NCBI GenBank assembly: GCA_023396345.1
Contig: JAEWWO010000264.1
Coordinates: 1 to 7,047, forward strand
Direction of reading: 5' to 3'
Length of the DNA stretch: 7,047 nucleotides
Source of the DNA: Bacteroidota bacterium
GTDB taxonomy: Bacteria; Bacteroidota; Bacteroidia; Chitinophagales; Chitinophagaceae
The translations under genes were made by a program, and so were the position numbers. Below are positions 1-6,120 of this stretch, piece by piece. A model generated the notes under the pieces. It was not told the DNA's origin, did no database searches, and worked only from the letters and a program-made list of their open reading frames with translations. Every line of letters begins with the position of its first letter. Positions within the stretch are counted from its first letter, which is position 1.

Positions 1-2988
1 TTAACGCTGCAAGGCATTGAAGGCAAGATGTTCAGACCAATGGCACAAACCGTTTCCTTTGCATTGATAGGCGCATTTATTCTTTCAGTAACCTATGTAC
101 CGATGATGACGGCATTGGTGATGAATAAGAAAATCAGCAGCAAAGATACATTTGCTGATAAGATGATAAACAAGTTAAACCAATGGTATAAGCCTGTTTT
201 ACAATGGACATTAAAAATTCCTAAGCTTATTGTAATTATTTCTGTGTTTGTAGTAGCTATTTCATTTTACATCATGTCAACTTTAGGAGGTGAGTTTATA
301 CCTCAATTGGAAGAAGGAGATTTTGCCGTATCAACGGTAGCGCTTACCGGCTCTTCTTTAGAGAATACAACCGAAATGGTGCAACGGGCATCAGGTCTTT
401 TAAAAAGAAAATTTCCCGAAGTGGTAATGGTGGTAGGAAAAATAGGATCTTCTGAAGTGCCTACAGACCCCATGCCTATGGAGGCTGCGGATATGATGGT
501 GATTTTAAAAGACAAAAAAGAATGGACAAGCGCTGAAAGTTTTCCTGAGCTGGCAGAAAAAATGAATGATGAACTGAAGAATATCCCAGGCCTAAGTGTA
601 GGTTTTCAGTTTCCCGTGCAAATGCGCTTCAATGAGTTGATGACCGGTTCCCGTCAGGATGTGGTTTGTAAAATATTTGGTACCAACCTCGATTCTCTTT
701 CTGAATATGCAAATAAAATCGGTAATATCATCAACAGCATAGAGGGAGCTAAAGATTTGTACGTAGAAACTGTTAGCGGTGTGCAGCAGGTTGTTATACG
801 TCACAATCGTCAGGCATTGGCTAATTACGGTGTTAGTGTTGATGAAGTGAATAAAACTGTAAGCACTGCATATGCCGGAAGCGTTGCCGGTGTTGTGTTT
901 GAAGAAGACCGGCGTTTTGATTTAGTATTGAAGATGAATGAAAGTCTCAGAAAAAATGTAGGTAATATTGGCAATCTACAGGTAGTAACTGCAAGCGGGC
1001 AGCAGGTTCCTTTTAATATTTTGGCTGATATATCAATAGAAGATGGTCCTTACCAGATACAGAGAGAAAATGCACAACGCAGAATTACCGTAGGTTTCAA
1101 CGTTAGAGGAAGAGATGTGGAAAGTATTGTAAATGAACTACAGCAAAAGGTAAATGATAAAGTAAAATTACCGGTTGGTTACACAATAACTTACGGAGGT
1201 CAGTACGAAAATCTGAATCACGCGTCTAAAAGGCTTATGATTGCAGTACCTGTAGCACTGGCTTTGATATTTCTGATGTTGTTCTTTGCATTTAAAAAAG
1301 TAAAATACTGCCTGCTGATTTTTGCAGCTATTCCTTTATCAACAGTCGGTGGTATTATAGCTTTGTGGATGCGTGGCATGCCATTCAGCATTTCCGCAGG
1401 TGTGGGCTTTATCGCTTTATTTGGTGTGGCGGTGTTAAACGGTATTGTATTGATATCAGAAATAAATCGTCTTAAAAATTCTTATCCTGATTTCACAGAA
1501 CCGAATATTCTCAGAGCGATTTATGAAGGTACAGAAAAGCGTATGCGTCCTGTATTAATGACAGCTTGCGTTGCATCACTGGGTTTTTTACCAATGGCAT
1601 TAAGTACCGGTGCAGGAGCCGAAGTGCAAAGACCATTAGCCACCGTTGTAATAGGAGGTTTGATAACTTCAACTATGTTCACTTTATTTGAATTACCCGC
1701 ATTATACTTACTTATGGAAAGATTAAGAAAGAATAAAACAAATCTGAAACCTGTGGTATCTGTTTGCGTTATCACTATGTTTAGTTTGCTGAGCTTTAAT
1801 ATTCATGCTCAGAATGTAAGAACAGTAACGCTTACAGAAGCTTTAGAGATTGCTGAAAAAAATGCACCGCAAATGAATCTGGCACAAAAGCAATTGTTAT
1901 ACAATCAGGCAATGGTAAATTCGGTGCAAACAGTACATCCTACAGACATTTCAGGAGAATTCTGGAACGTGAGCAGTAAAGCTTTCGATACTAAATTTTC
2001 TATATCTCAAACTTTTTCATTACCCGTAGTGTATAAGAGAGAAAGAGATTTGTTGCAGAAAAATGTGCAGGCTTCTTTGTTGCAAATGTCTCTTTACAAA
2101 AGCTTGTTGAACCGTGAAGTGAAAAAAGTATATCTGAATATACAGTTTCTTGATAAGAAGAAACAATTGTTGCAGCAGGTGAATAGTATTATAACCGATT
2201 ATAATCGTGTGGCGGCTTTACGGTACGAAAAAGGAGAAAGCAACCTGTTAGAGAAAACTACCTTAGAAAGTCAGCTTGCGTCATTGCAATTACAACTGTC
2301 GCAACTGGAGTCTGATTTACTTTCACAACAAAATATTCTGGGTGTTTTATTAAACGACAGAAATCCCTATTCTCCCGCTGATTCCTTGTCTGTTGCGTAT
2401 TCCTTAAATTCTCTCAACGATGTGGAGCAACATCCTTATTTGAAATCGTTGCAATATCAAAAAGAAATCAACAACAGTCAGGTAGAAGTAGAGAAGTCAA
2501 AACTATTACCAGATTTCAGAATTGGATACAACAATCAGTCATTTGTAGGATGGTATGAAAATCAGGCAAGAGATGCCGTGTACAACAATGGAGGCAAAAG
2601 ATTTCATTCGGTTGATGCAGGTGTATTGATTCCTATATTCACAAAAGGACAAAAGGAAAAAATAAAAGCTATGCAATTGATGAATGATATTAATGATGCT
2701 AATCTTGATGTAGCAAGGATGAGTTTCGTCAGGCAGTTTACGGAGTTTGTAAGTAATGCAGAACAAGCAAATAAAGCTCTTACCTATTTTCAGCAAACCG
2801 GTATACCTCATGCAGAAACCATTATTAAAACAGCGAATGCACAATACAGGGTAGGCGAAATTAATTATATTGAATGGAGTACATTAATTAATAATGCCAT
2901 TAATATAAAAAATGAATATGTGGATGCATTAAAAAAATACAATGAAGCACGTATTGAAATAGAATACCTCTCTGCAAATGAAAAATAA
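1..2988 (+). CDS. CusA/CzcA-family heavy-metal efflux RND pump fused to a TolC/CusC-like outer-membrane factor (5' end outside window)
   Basis: The reading frame is open from base 1, so the first ATG (28) is internal and the N-terminal part, roughly 450 residues by family length, is missing; 995 residues are visible. The first ~575 are the C-terminal part of an RND proton/metal antiporter. They show a membrane helix near 52-125, a second near 220-285 followed by the family motif GGEFIPQLEEGDF, a periplasmic porter/docking region to about 1230, and five helices near 1231-1295, 1303-1370, 1387-1460, 1543-1602 and 1636-1713. The loop motif MRFNELMTG resembles CzcA/CnrA pumps rather than CusA, which suggests Zn/Co/Cd/Ni (inference). 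From about 1810 to the stop come ~392 residues of a duplicated TolC fold, with long amphipathic helices and the paired motifs RYEKGESNLLE and QYRVGEINYIE. Such A-C fusions are known in Bacteroidota. A signal-peptide-like segment lies at the junction. The adaptor gene follows after 11 bases. The proton-relay residues lie upstream of the window, so activity and metal cannot be judged here. Confidence 0.93.
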   Translation, partial: LTLQGIEGKMFRPMAQTVSFALIGAFILSVTYVPMMTALVMNKKISSKDTFADKMINKLNQWYKPVLQWTLKIPKLIVIISVFVVAISFYIMSTLGGEFIPQLEEGDFAVSTVALTGSSLENTTEMVQRASGLLKRKFPEVVMVVGKIGSSEVPTDPMPMEAADMMVILKDKKEWTSAESFPELAEKMNDELKNIPGLSVGFQFPVQMRFNELMTGSRQDVVCKIFGTNLDSLSEYANKIGNIINSIEGAKDLYVETVSGVQQVVIRHNRQALANYGVSVDEVNKTVSTAYAGSVAGVVFEEDRRFDLVLKMNESLRKNVGNIGNLQVVTASGQQVPFNILADISIEDGPYQIQRENAQRRITVGFNVRGRDVESIVNELQQKVNDKVKLPVGYTITYGGQYENLNHASKRLMIAVPVALALIFLMLFFAFKKVKYCLLIFAAIPLSTVGGIIALWMRGMPFSISAGVGFIALFGVAVLNGIVLISEINRLKNSYPDFTEPNILRAIYEGTEKRMRPVLMTACVASLGFLPMALSTGAGAEVQRPLATVVIGGLITSTMFTLFELPALYLLMERLRKNKTNLKPVVSVCVITMFSLLSFNIHAQNVRTVTLTEALEIAEKNAPQMNLAQKQLLYNQAMVNSVQTVHPTDISGEFWNVSSKAFDTKFSISQTFSLPVVYKRERDLLQKNVQASLLQMSLYKSLLNREVKKVYLNIQFLDKKKQLLQQVNSIITDYNRVAALRYEKGESNLLEKTTLESQLASLQLQLSQLESDLLSQQNILGVLLNDRNPYSPADSLSVAYSLNSLNDVEQHPYLKSLQYQKEINNSQVEVEKSKLLPDFRIGYNNQSFVGWYENQARDAVYNNGGKRFHSVDAGVLIPIFTKGQKEKIKAMQLMNDINDANLDVARMSFVRQFTEFVSNAEQANKALTYFQQTGIPHAETIIKTANAQYRVGEINYIEWSTLINNAINIKNEYVDALKKYNEARIEIEYLSANEK
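1714..1812 (+). other. Signal-peptide-like segment at the pump/channel fusion junction
   Basis: Directly after the last pump helix, the protein has a basic stretch (MERLRKNK, from base 1714), a hydrophobic stretch (VVSVCVITMFSLLSF), then NIHA followed by Gln, with the likely cut between bases 1809 and 1810. This is the n-h-c layout of a signal peptidase I substrate. The +1 Gln fits the Bacteroidetes Q-rule, and the secreted protein encoded at 4914-5648 has the same A|Q junction. RND pumps end in the cytoplasm, so an extra crossing is needed to bring the channel part to the periplasm. Whether the fusion is actually cut into two proteins is inference. Confidence 0.65.
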
Positions 2989-2999
2989 ATTTAGAAAAT

Positions 3000-4169
3000 A
3001 TGTTTACAAGAAAAATTAATATAGTCAGAGGAAGAAATTATTTATTCATTTTAATAATGATAATGCCTTTCTTCGTATCCTGTAAAGACGACAAAAACAA
3101 GGTGGAGGAAACGGCTGAAGAAAAAATAAGAATATACGGAGATACTATTATTCTTAACAGAGAACAGATAAAAAATGCAGGTGTAAAAATTTCTTCGCAG
3201 GGTGTAGAAAATATACATCAAACCGTAACAGCCTCCGGAGTTGTAGAAGTGCCGCCTCAAAGCCTGATTTCAGTAAGTGCCACTATGGGCGGATATCTTC
3301 GAAACACTAATTTGCTGCCCGGATCGCAGGTAAGTAAAGGACAGCGTATTGCTACTCTTGAAGATCCTGTGTATGTACAATTGCAGGAAGATTATTTAAG
3401 TGCAAAAGCAAAATTGCAGTATGCAAAATCTGACCTTGACAGACAAAAAGATTTACAGGAGAATAATGCCACCAGTACAAAAAATTATCAGTTGGCGTTG
3501 CGAGATTATAATTCACTGCAGGTTGAAATAAAATCACTTGAACAAAAGCTGCGGATAATAAACATTAATCCGGCAAATGTTTCGCTGAATAACATCACAA
3601 GAAGTGTAAGTTTATATTCACCCATAAATGGTTTTGTTTCAAAAGTGAATGTGAATATCGGCAAATATGTAAGTCCTTCAGAAGTGCTGTTTGAACTGGT
3701 AAATCCATCGGACATTCATGCGGCAATTAGTATTTTTGAAAACGACATTATGAATTTTAAACCGGGCATGAAAGGCTCTGTTTATCTCAGTGCGCAACCC
3801 GATAAAAGATACGATGTACAGGTGGTGCTGGTTTCAAAAGATCTGAGCGAAAACCGCAGTGCCGTGCTGCATTGTCATTTTCTGAATGCTGAACATAATC
3901 TGCTACCCGGAATGTTTTTAAATGCAGAATTCAGCGTAAAGGATTTTCAGTCGAAAGCTGTTTCGGAAATGGCTGTGGTACATTTTGAAGGCAGCGATTA
4001 TGTATTTGTTGCAAAAAATGATAGTACATTTGTAATGACACCCGTAACGGCTATTGCTTCACCCGATGGTATGGTTACTTTGCAGCCCGAGCGTATTCAG
4101 AGTGAAAATATAGTTACCAACGGTGCATTTAATTTATTAGGTGCTATTAAAGGAGGTGGCGAAGAGTAA
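3000..4169 (+). CDS. RND efflux periplasmic adaptor (membrane-fusion protein, CzcB/CusB type), lipoprotein
   Basis: This 389-residue protein is the adaptor that would link the pump and the outer-membrane channel of the preceding gene. A hydrophobic stretch (about residues 14-26) ends in FFVSC, giving a lipoprotein signal with acylated Cys28; Phe at -3 is slightly off the classic lipobox. The domain order is typical: a first half-lipoyl motif near 91-123 (GGYLRNTNLLPGSQVSKGQ), a coiled-coil hairpin near 127-187 rich in Leu, Lys and Gln, a second half-lipoyl motif near 205-235 (YSPINGFVSKVNVNIGKYV), then beta-barrel and membrane-proximal domains containing LLPGMFLNAEF. No His-rich metal-binding N-terminus is seen. 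The start at 3000 is the first ATG after an in-frame stop at 2979-2981, and it lies 11 bases after the fusion gene's stop, so the two are surely one operon. No strong Shine-Dalgarno is present, as is usual in this phylum. Cys is followed by KDD, which resembles a Bacteroidota surface-export signal. Confidence 0.93.
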   Translation: MFTRKINIVRGRNYLFILIMIMPFFVSCKDDKNKVEETAEEKIRIYGDTIILNREQIKNAGVKISSQGVENIHQTVTASGVVEVPPQSLISVSATMGGYLRNTNLLPGSQVSKGQRIATLEDPVYVQLQEDYLSAKAKLQYAKSDLDRQKDLQENNATSTKNYQLALRDYNSLQVEIKSLEQKLRIININPANVSLNNITRSVSLYSPINGFVSKVNVNIGKYVSPSEVLFELVNPSDIHAAISIFENDIMNFKPGMKGSVYLSAQPDKRYDVQVVLVSKDLSENRSAVLHCHFLNAEHNLLPGMFLNAEFSVKDFQSKAVSEMAVVHFEGSDYVFVAKNDSTFVMTPVTAIASPDGMVTLQPERIQSENIVTNGAFNLLGAIKGGGEE

Positions 4170-4202
4170 ATCTTATAATATTTATCTATAAAAAAATTAT
4201 CT

Positions 4203-4230
4203 TTTAATCCCGCCTGCGGGTGCTTATTAA
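4203..4230 (+). terminator. GC-rich hairpin in the adaptor/haem-protein gap; possible weak terminator or repeat remnant
   Basis: In an otherwise AT-rich 92-base gap, CCCGC (4209-4213) pairs with GCGGG (4216-4220); with a realistic 4-base loop the stem is CCCG/CGGG. An outer TTAAT (4204-4208) and ATTAA (4226-4230) could add pairing around a 5-base bulge. No U-tract follows immediately, so intrinsic termination is uncertain. It may instead be a processing site that lowers expression of the haem-protein gene, or a decayed palindromic repeat. The rest of the gap (4170-4202) is A/T runs with no feature I can name. Confidence 0.35.
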
Positions 4231-4261
4231 TTTAAATCTGCCTGGCAAAATTTTATTAATC

Positions 4262-4714
4262 ATGAAAAAAGTACTTTTAGTTTTGTTGGTAATATTGGTA
4301 GCTATACAATTTTTTCCAACTGAAAAAAATATCTCAACTACAGAGCAACCTGCAAACATCAATAATGTGTATACTGTGCCTGCGGATGTCGATAAAATTT
4401 TAAGAACATCCTGTTACGATTGCCACTCAAACAATACGGCTTATCCGTGGTACAACAGAATGCAACCTGTAGCCTGGTTTCTGGAATCGCATGTAAAAGA
4501 AGGAAAGGAAAAACTAAACTTTGATGCATTTGCTACCTATTCCAATGAAAGACGTTCAGATAAAGTTGAAGAGATAGGAGAGACTATTCAAAAAGGAGAA
4601 ATGCCTTTGAAGTCTTATACAATCATTCATATCGATGCAATTCTTTCTGATGTACAAAAACAAACAATCATTAACTGGGTAAATTCAATTGGTCCTGCTG
4701 GTTCGCAGCAATAA
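4262..4714 (+). CDS. Membrane-anchored haem-binding domain protein (single CxxCH, Haem_bd-like)
   Basis: From the ATG at 4262 this is a 150-residue protein with a basic start (MKK), one hydrophobic helix (residues 4-18) and no obvious cleavage site, so it is probably anchored in the inner membrane with a periplasmic domain. The c-type haem motif CYDCH is at residues 51-55, inside the family signature CHSNNTAYPWYNRMQPVAWF. Met114 in KGEMPLKSY is a plausible sixth haem ligand, and His77 is conserved-looking. This layout matches the small haem-binding domain family common in Bacteroidota, whose exact role is not established; electron transfer or redox sensing is likely. A longer frame from a GTG at 4220 exists, but it begins inside the hairpin and puts 14 poorly charged residues before a normal signal anchor, so I prefer 4262. 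The gene may be the last of the metal-efflux operon, 92 bases after the adaptor. Confidence 0.88.
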   Translation: MKKVLLVLLVILVAIQFFPTEKNISTTEQPANINNVYTVPADVDKILRTSCYDCHSNNTAYPWYNRMQPVAWFLESHVKEGKEKLNFDAFATYSNERRSDKVEEIGETIQKGEMPLKSYTIIHIDAILSDVQKQTIINWVNSIGPAGSQQ

Positions 4715-4720
4715 GCAGAA

Positions 4721-4756
4721 TCTCATGAATCTCATGAATCCCATGAATCCCATGGA
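4721..4756. repeat. Four-copy 9-bp tandem repeat just after the haem-protein stop codon
   Basis: Four consecutive 9-bp units start at 4721, 4730, 4739 and 4748: TCTCATGAA, TCTCATGAA, TCCCATGAA, TCCCATGGA. Each holds the palindrome CATG. The array begins six bases after the stop codon and is not part of any gene I can support. It looks like a small minisatellite that could vary in copy number between strains. Confidence 0.85.
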
Positions 4757-4774
4757 GATAATGATTAAAGAAAT

Positions 4775-4894
4775 ACAGGCTGTTTAAAAAGTTGTTTTGT
4801 CACCCCGAATAGATTCCACTTTAACGGAACAAATAAAGAATCTGAAATCAGATTTTTCGCTTCGCTTAAGATGTCAATTTTTTAAACAGCTTGT
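4775..4894. repeat. MITE-like element with 20-bp terminal inverted repeats
   Basis: Bases 4775-4794 (ACAGGCTGTTTAAAAAGTTG) are the inverted copy of 4875-4894 with 18 of 20 matches; both mismatches become G-U pairs in RNA, so the ends can form a continuous 20-pair stem. The 80-base interior holds no gene and has a smaller hairpin. The type resembles short non-coding elements dispersed in Bacteroidota genomes. No clear target-site duplication is visible. It fills most of the gap between two convergent genes, where it could also stop transcription from both sides. Confidence 0.7.
4839..4854. terminator. Small hairpin inside the inverted-repeat element; candidate terminator at the convergent junction
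   Basis: AATCTG (4839-4844) pairs with CAGATT (4849-4854) around the loop AAAT. On the + strand the right arm runs into a short T stretch (ATTTTT, then CG), giving a weak intrinsic-terminator look for the haem-protein gene. The stem is only six pairs and AT-rich; the larger 20-pair stem around it may matter more. Confidence 0.35.
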
Positions 4895-4913
4895 TTTAGA
4901 ATTTTGAGTTGAA

Positions 4914-5648
4914 TTAATCTTCTTTTATTCTGCTCCATACCTCATAGATAGGATCGCCGGAAGAACTGTTACCAAAGTGATGCCATTTGCCATCTTCAAT
5001 TTTTCCTTCAAAGCTCAGTGAGGCTCCAACACGGTCATTGTTGCGTGAGAAGAACTCAATATTCTCTGTGTACTTACCGTCATTAAAAGAATAAGTACCA
5101 CCACCGGTTCCGAAAAATTCTCCCGTCTTAATGTTGATGGCAGCCCACTGAAATCTGTTGCCCGTAAGTATTTTGAGCGTTCTTCTGTCTCCCAGTGTTG
5201 AAGGTTTTACATCATCATTGTTGTTTTGTTTACGTGCGTAGAATCTCCAGACACCTGCAAGCGGAGCATTGTTCTTATCTGTTTGTATCCATTGTTGATT
5301 TTGTCCTGAGACATTGCTGAAAACCTGACCGTTAGCCATGTCTACATCAAAAGCGGTAGTAGTTCCGAGCCATTGTTCAGGTGCAAGTTTGGCAACAGTT
5401 TTTTCGGTATCGTATTGCCATGTTACTTCAAGTTTGTTGTTGATAAGCTTGTAAGTGCCTCCACGTGTGGAATAGAATTTTTTGTTATTAATATCAAATA
5501 CGGAATGAGACAGATAGCCATCAGTAAGAACCACGGTATGCACGGTGTCTCCGTTTTTTACTTGCCAGGCACCTTCTTCATTGTATTGTGCAAATCCGAT
5601 GTTGATAAACAATATTGCAAATAATGCAGTAAGGAATGATTTAAACAT
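4914..5648 (-). CDS. Secreted protein of two lipocalin-like repeats, function unknown
   Basis: This 244-residue protein has a clear signal peptide: basic start MFK, a hydrophobic core, and a cut after GFA (residue 20) before Gln21. The mature part is an internal duplication. Repeat one is about residues 26-121 (GAW ... VVLTDGYL ... FYSTRGGTYKL ... QQWIQ). Repeat two is about 132-241 (GVW ... LKILTGNRF ... FFGTGGGTYSF ... YEVWSRI). Each starts with G-x-W, has an LT(D/G) strand, a shared TxGGTY turn and a closing aromatic strand, like small lipocalin-type beta-barrel domains (DUF4488-like) common in Bacteroidota secretomes. No catalytic residues or lipobox are seen. Ligand binding in the periplasm or outside the cell is a guess. 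It starts 24 bases after the 118-aa gene's stop, so the two are probably one transcript, and it converges on the haem-protein gene. Confidence 0.85.
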   Translation of the reverse strand: MFKSFLTALFAILFINIGFAQYNEEGAWQVKNGDTVHTVVLTDGYLSHSVFDINNKKFYSTRGGTYKLINNKLEVTWQYDTEKTVAKLAPEQWLGTTTAFDVDMANGQVFSNVSGQNQQWIQTDKNNAPLAGVWRFYARKQNNNDDVKPSTLGDRRTLKILTGNRFQWAAINIKTGEFFGTGGGTYSFNDGKYTENIEFFSRNNDRVGASLSFEGKIEDGKWHHFGNSSSGDPIYEVWSRIKED

Positions 5649-5672
5649 GATAATGATTTTTTATAATGAAAT

Positions 5673-6029
5673 TTATTTTAAAGTCAGATATTTTAAATCG
5701 CCATTGTCTAAATAAACACGATAGGCATGCGGAGTTAATCCGCCTTCAGATGCTTCTCTCGGATTAATAATAATTTCTTTATTCTCCGATTTTTCAACGG
5801 CATCTATCAAAGCTTTTTTATTGCCGTCAGCAGCATCTTTAATGTTGGCATATTCTGCCTCAAGCTTTGCTATGGATGCTTTCAGGCTTTCTTTATCCTC
5901 TTTATTTCCTTCGTCCTCTTCGTTATCTTTTTGTAATCTTGATTGCAGAGATTCAATTTGCTCTTTAATAGAAGCGTTCTTACCAATTTGGTTTAGCCAG
6001 GTATGAAAGAAAGTATCTGTGGGAGTCAT
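5673..6029 (-). CDS. Small charged coiled-coil protein, function unknown
   Basis: I do not recognise this 118-residue protein. It has no signal peptide or membrane segment, so it is probably cytoplasmic. Residues 21-34 (I21, I25, L28, L32) and 46-64 (L49, I53, L56, Y60, I63) have heptad spacing typical of a helical coiled-coil hairpin, split by a very acidic, Lys-rich linker (residues 35-47). The C-terminal part (about 86-118: IIINPREASEGG ... HAYRVYLDNGDLKYLTLK) looks like a compact beta segment. The start at 6029 is the first ATG in frame, has no strong Shine-Dalgarno, and lies 18 bases from a possible operator palindrome. It is followed after 24 bases by the secreted duplicated protein in the same direction. 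Its continuous frame, structured sequence and gene spacing support a real gene; the + frame opposite (5821-6006) is low-complexity Ser/Leu and is a shadow. Confidence 0.72.
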   Translation of the reverse strand: MTPTDTFFHTWLNQIGKNASIKEQIESLQSRLQKDNEEDEGNKEDKESLKASIAKLEAEYANIKDAADGNKKALIDAVEKSENKEIIINPREASEGGLTPHAYRVYLDNGDLKYLTLK

Positions 6030-6046
6030 AACAAAATAATTTAATG

Positions 6047-6065
6047 ATTTACATTAAAAGTAAAT
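6047..6065. promoter_or_regulatory. Possible operator palindrome upstream of the coiled-coil gene
   Basis: ATTTAC (6047-6052) and GTAAAT (6060-6065) form a 6-bp inverted repeat with a 7-bp spacer, ending 18 bases from the start codon at 6029. The spacing, close to two helical half-turns, suits a dimeric regulator. In such AT-rich DNA a repeat of this size can arise by chance, and no regulator gene is nearby. Confidence 0.25.
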
Positions 6066-6120
6066 GTTATTATTGAAAAATATATTTAAAGAGATGGTAA
6101 AATAGAAAAATGAAGATAAG

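Noticed and set aside
28..30. ATG at 28 as the start of the efflux pump
   Set aside because: Codons 1-27 (LTLQGIEGK) continue the RND family sequence upstream, so the true start is outside the window.
2978..3019. ATG at 2978 as an earlier start for the adaptor
   Set aside because: It is in another frame and stops after 13 codons (TAA at 3017); the adaptor's own frame has a stop at 2979-2981, so 3000 is the first usable ATG.
303..3715. Open frames on the - strand opposite the efflux genes
   Set aside because: All are antisense to strongly supported pump, channel and adaptor coding sequence and show no domain or signal.
4220..4261. GTG start at 4220 giving a 164-residue haem protein
   Set aside because: It lies in the right arm of the GC-rich hairpin, and the added 14 residues precede a normal MKK signal anchor; the ATG at 4262 is the better start.
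4170..4261. Bacteroidota -7/-33 promoter (TAnnTTTG with upstream TTTG) before the haem-protein gene
   Set aside because: The best -7-like match (TAAATCTG, 4233-4240) has one mismatch and no TTTG box at the right distance; too weak to list. A similar weak hit (TTATTTTG on the - strand) next to the 6029 start is too close to the start codon.
4721..4756. The 9-bp repeats as a CRISPR fragment
   Set aside because: The units are directly adjacent with no spacers and are far too short for CRISPR repeats; no cas gene is present.
5373..6006. Open frames on the + strand opposite the two small - strand genes (5373-5624, 5821-6006)
   Set aside because: They encode low-complexity or unstructured sequence with no family signature and lie wholly opposite better-supported genes.
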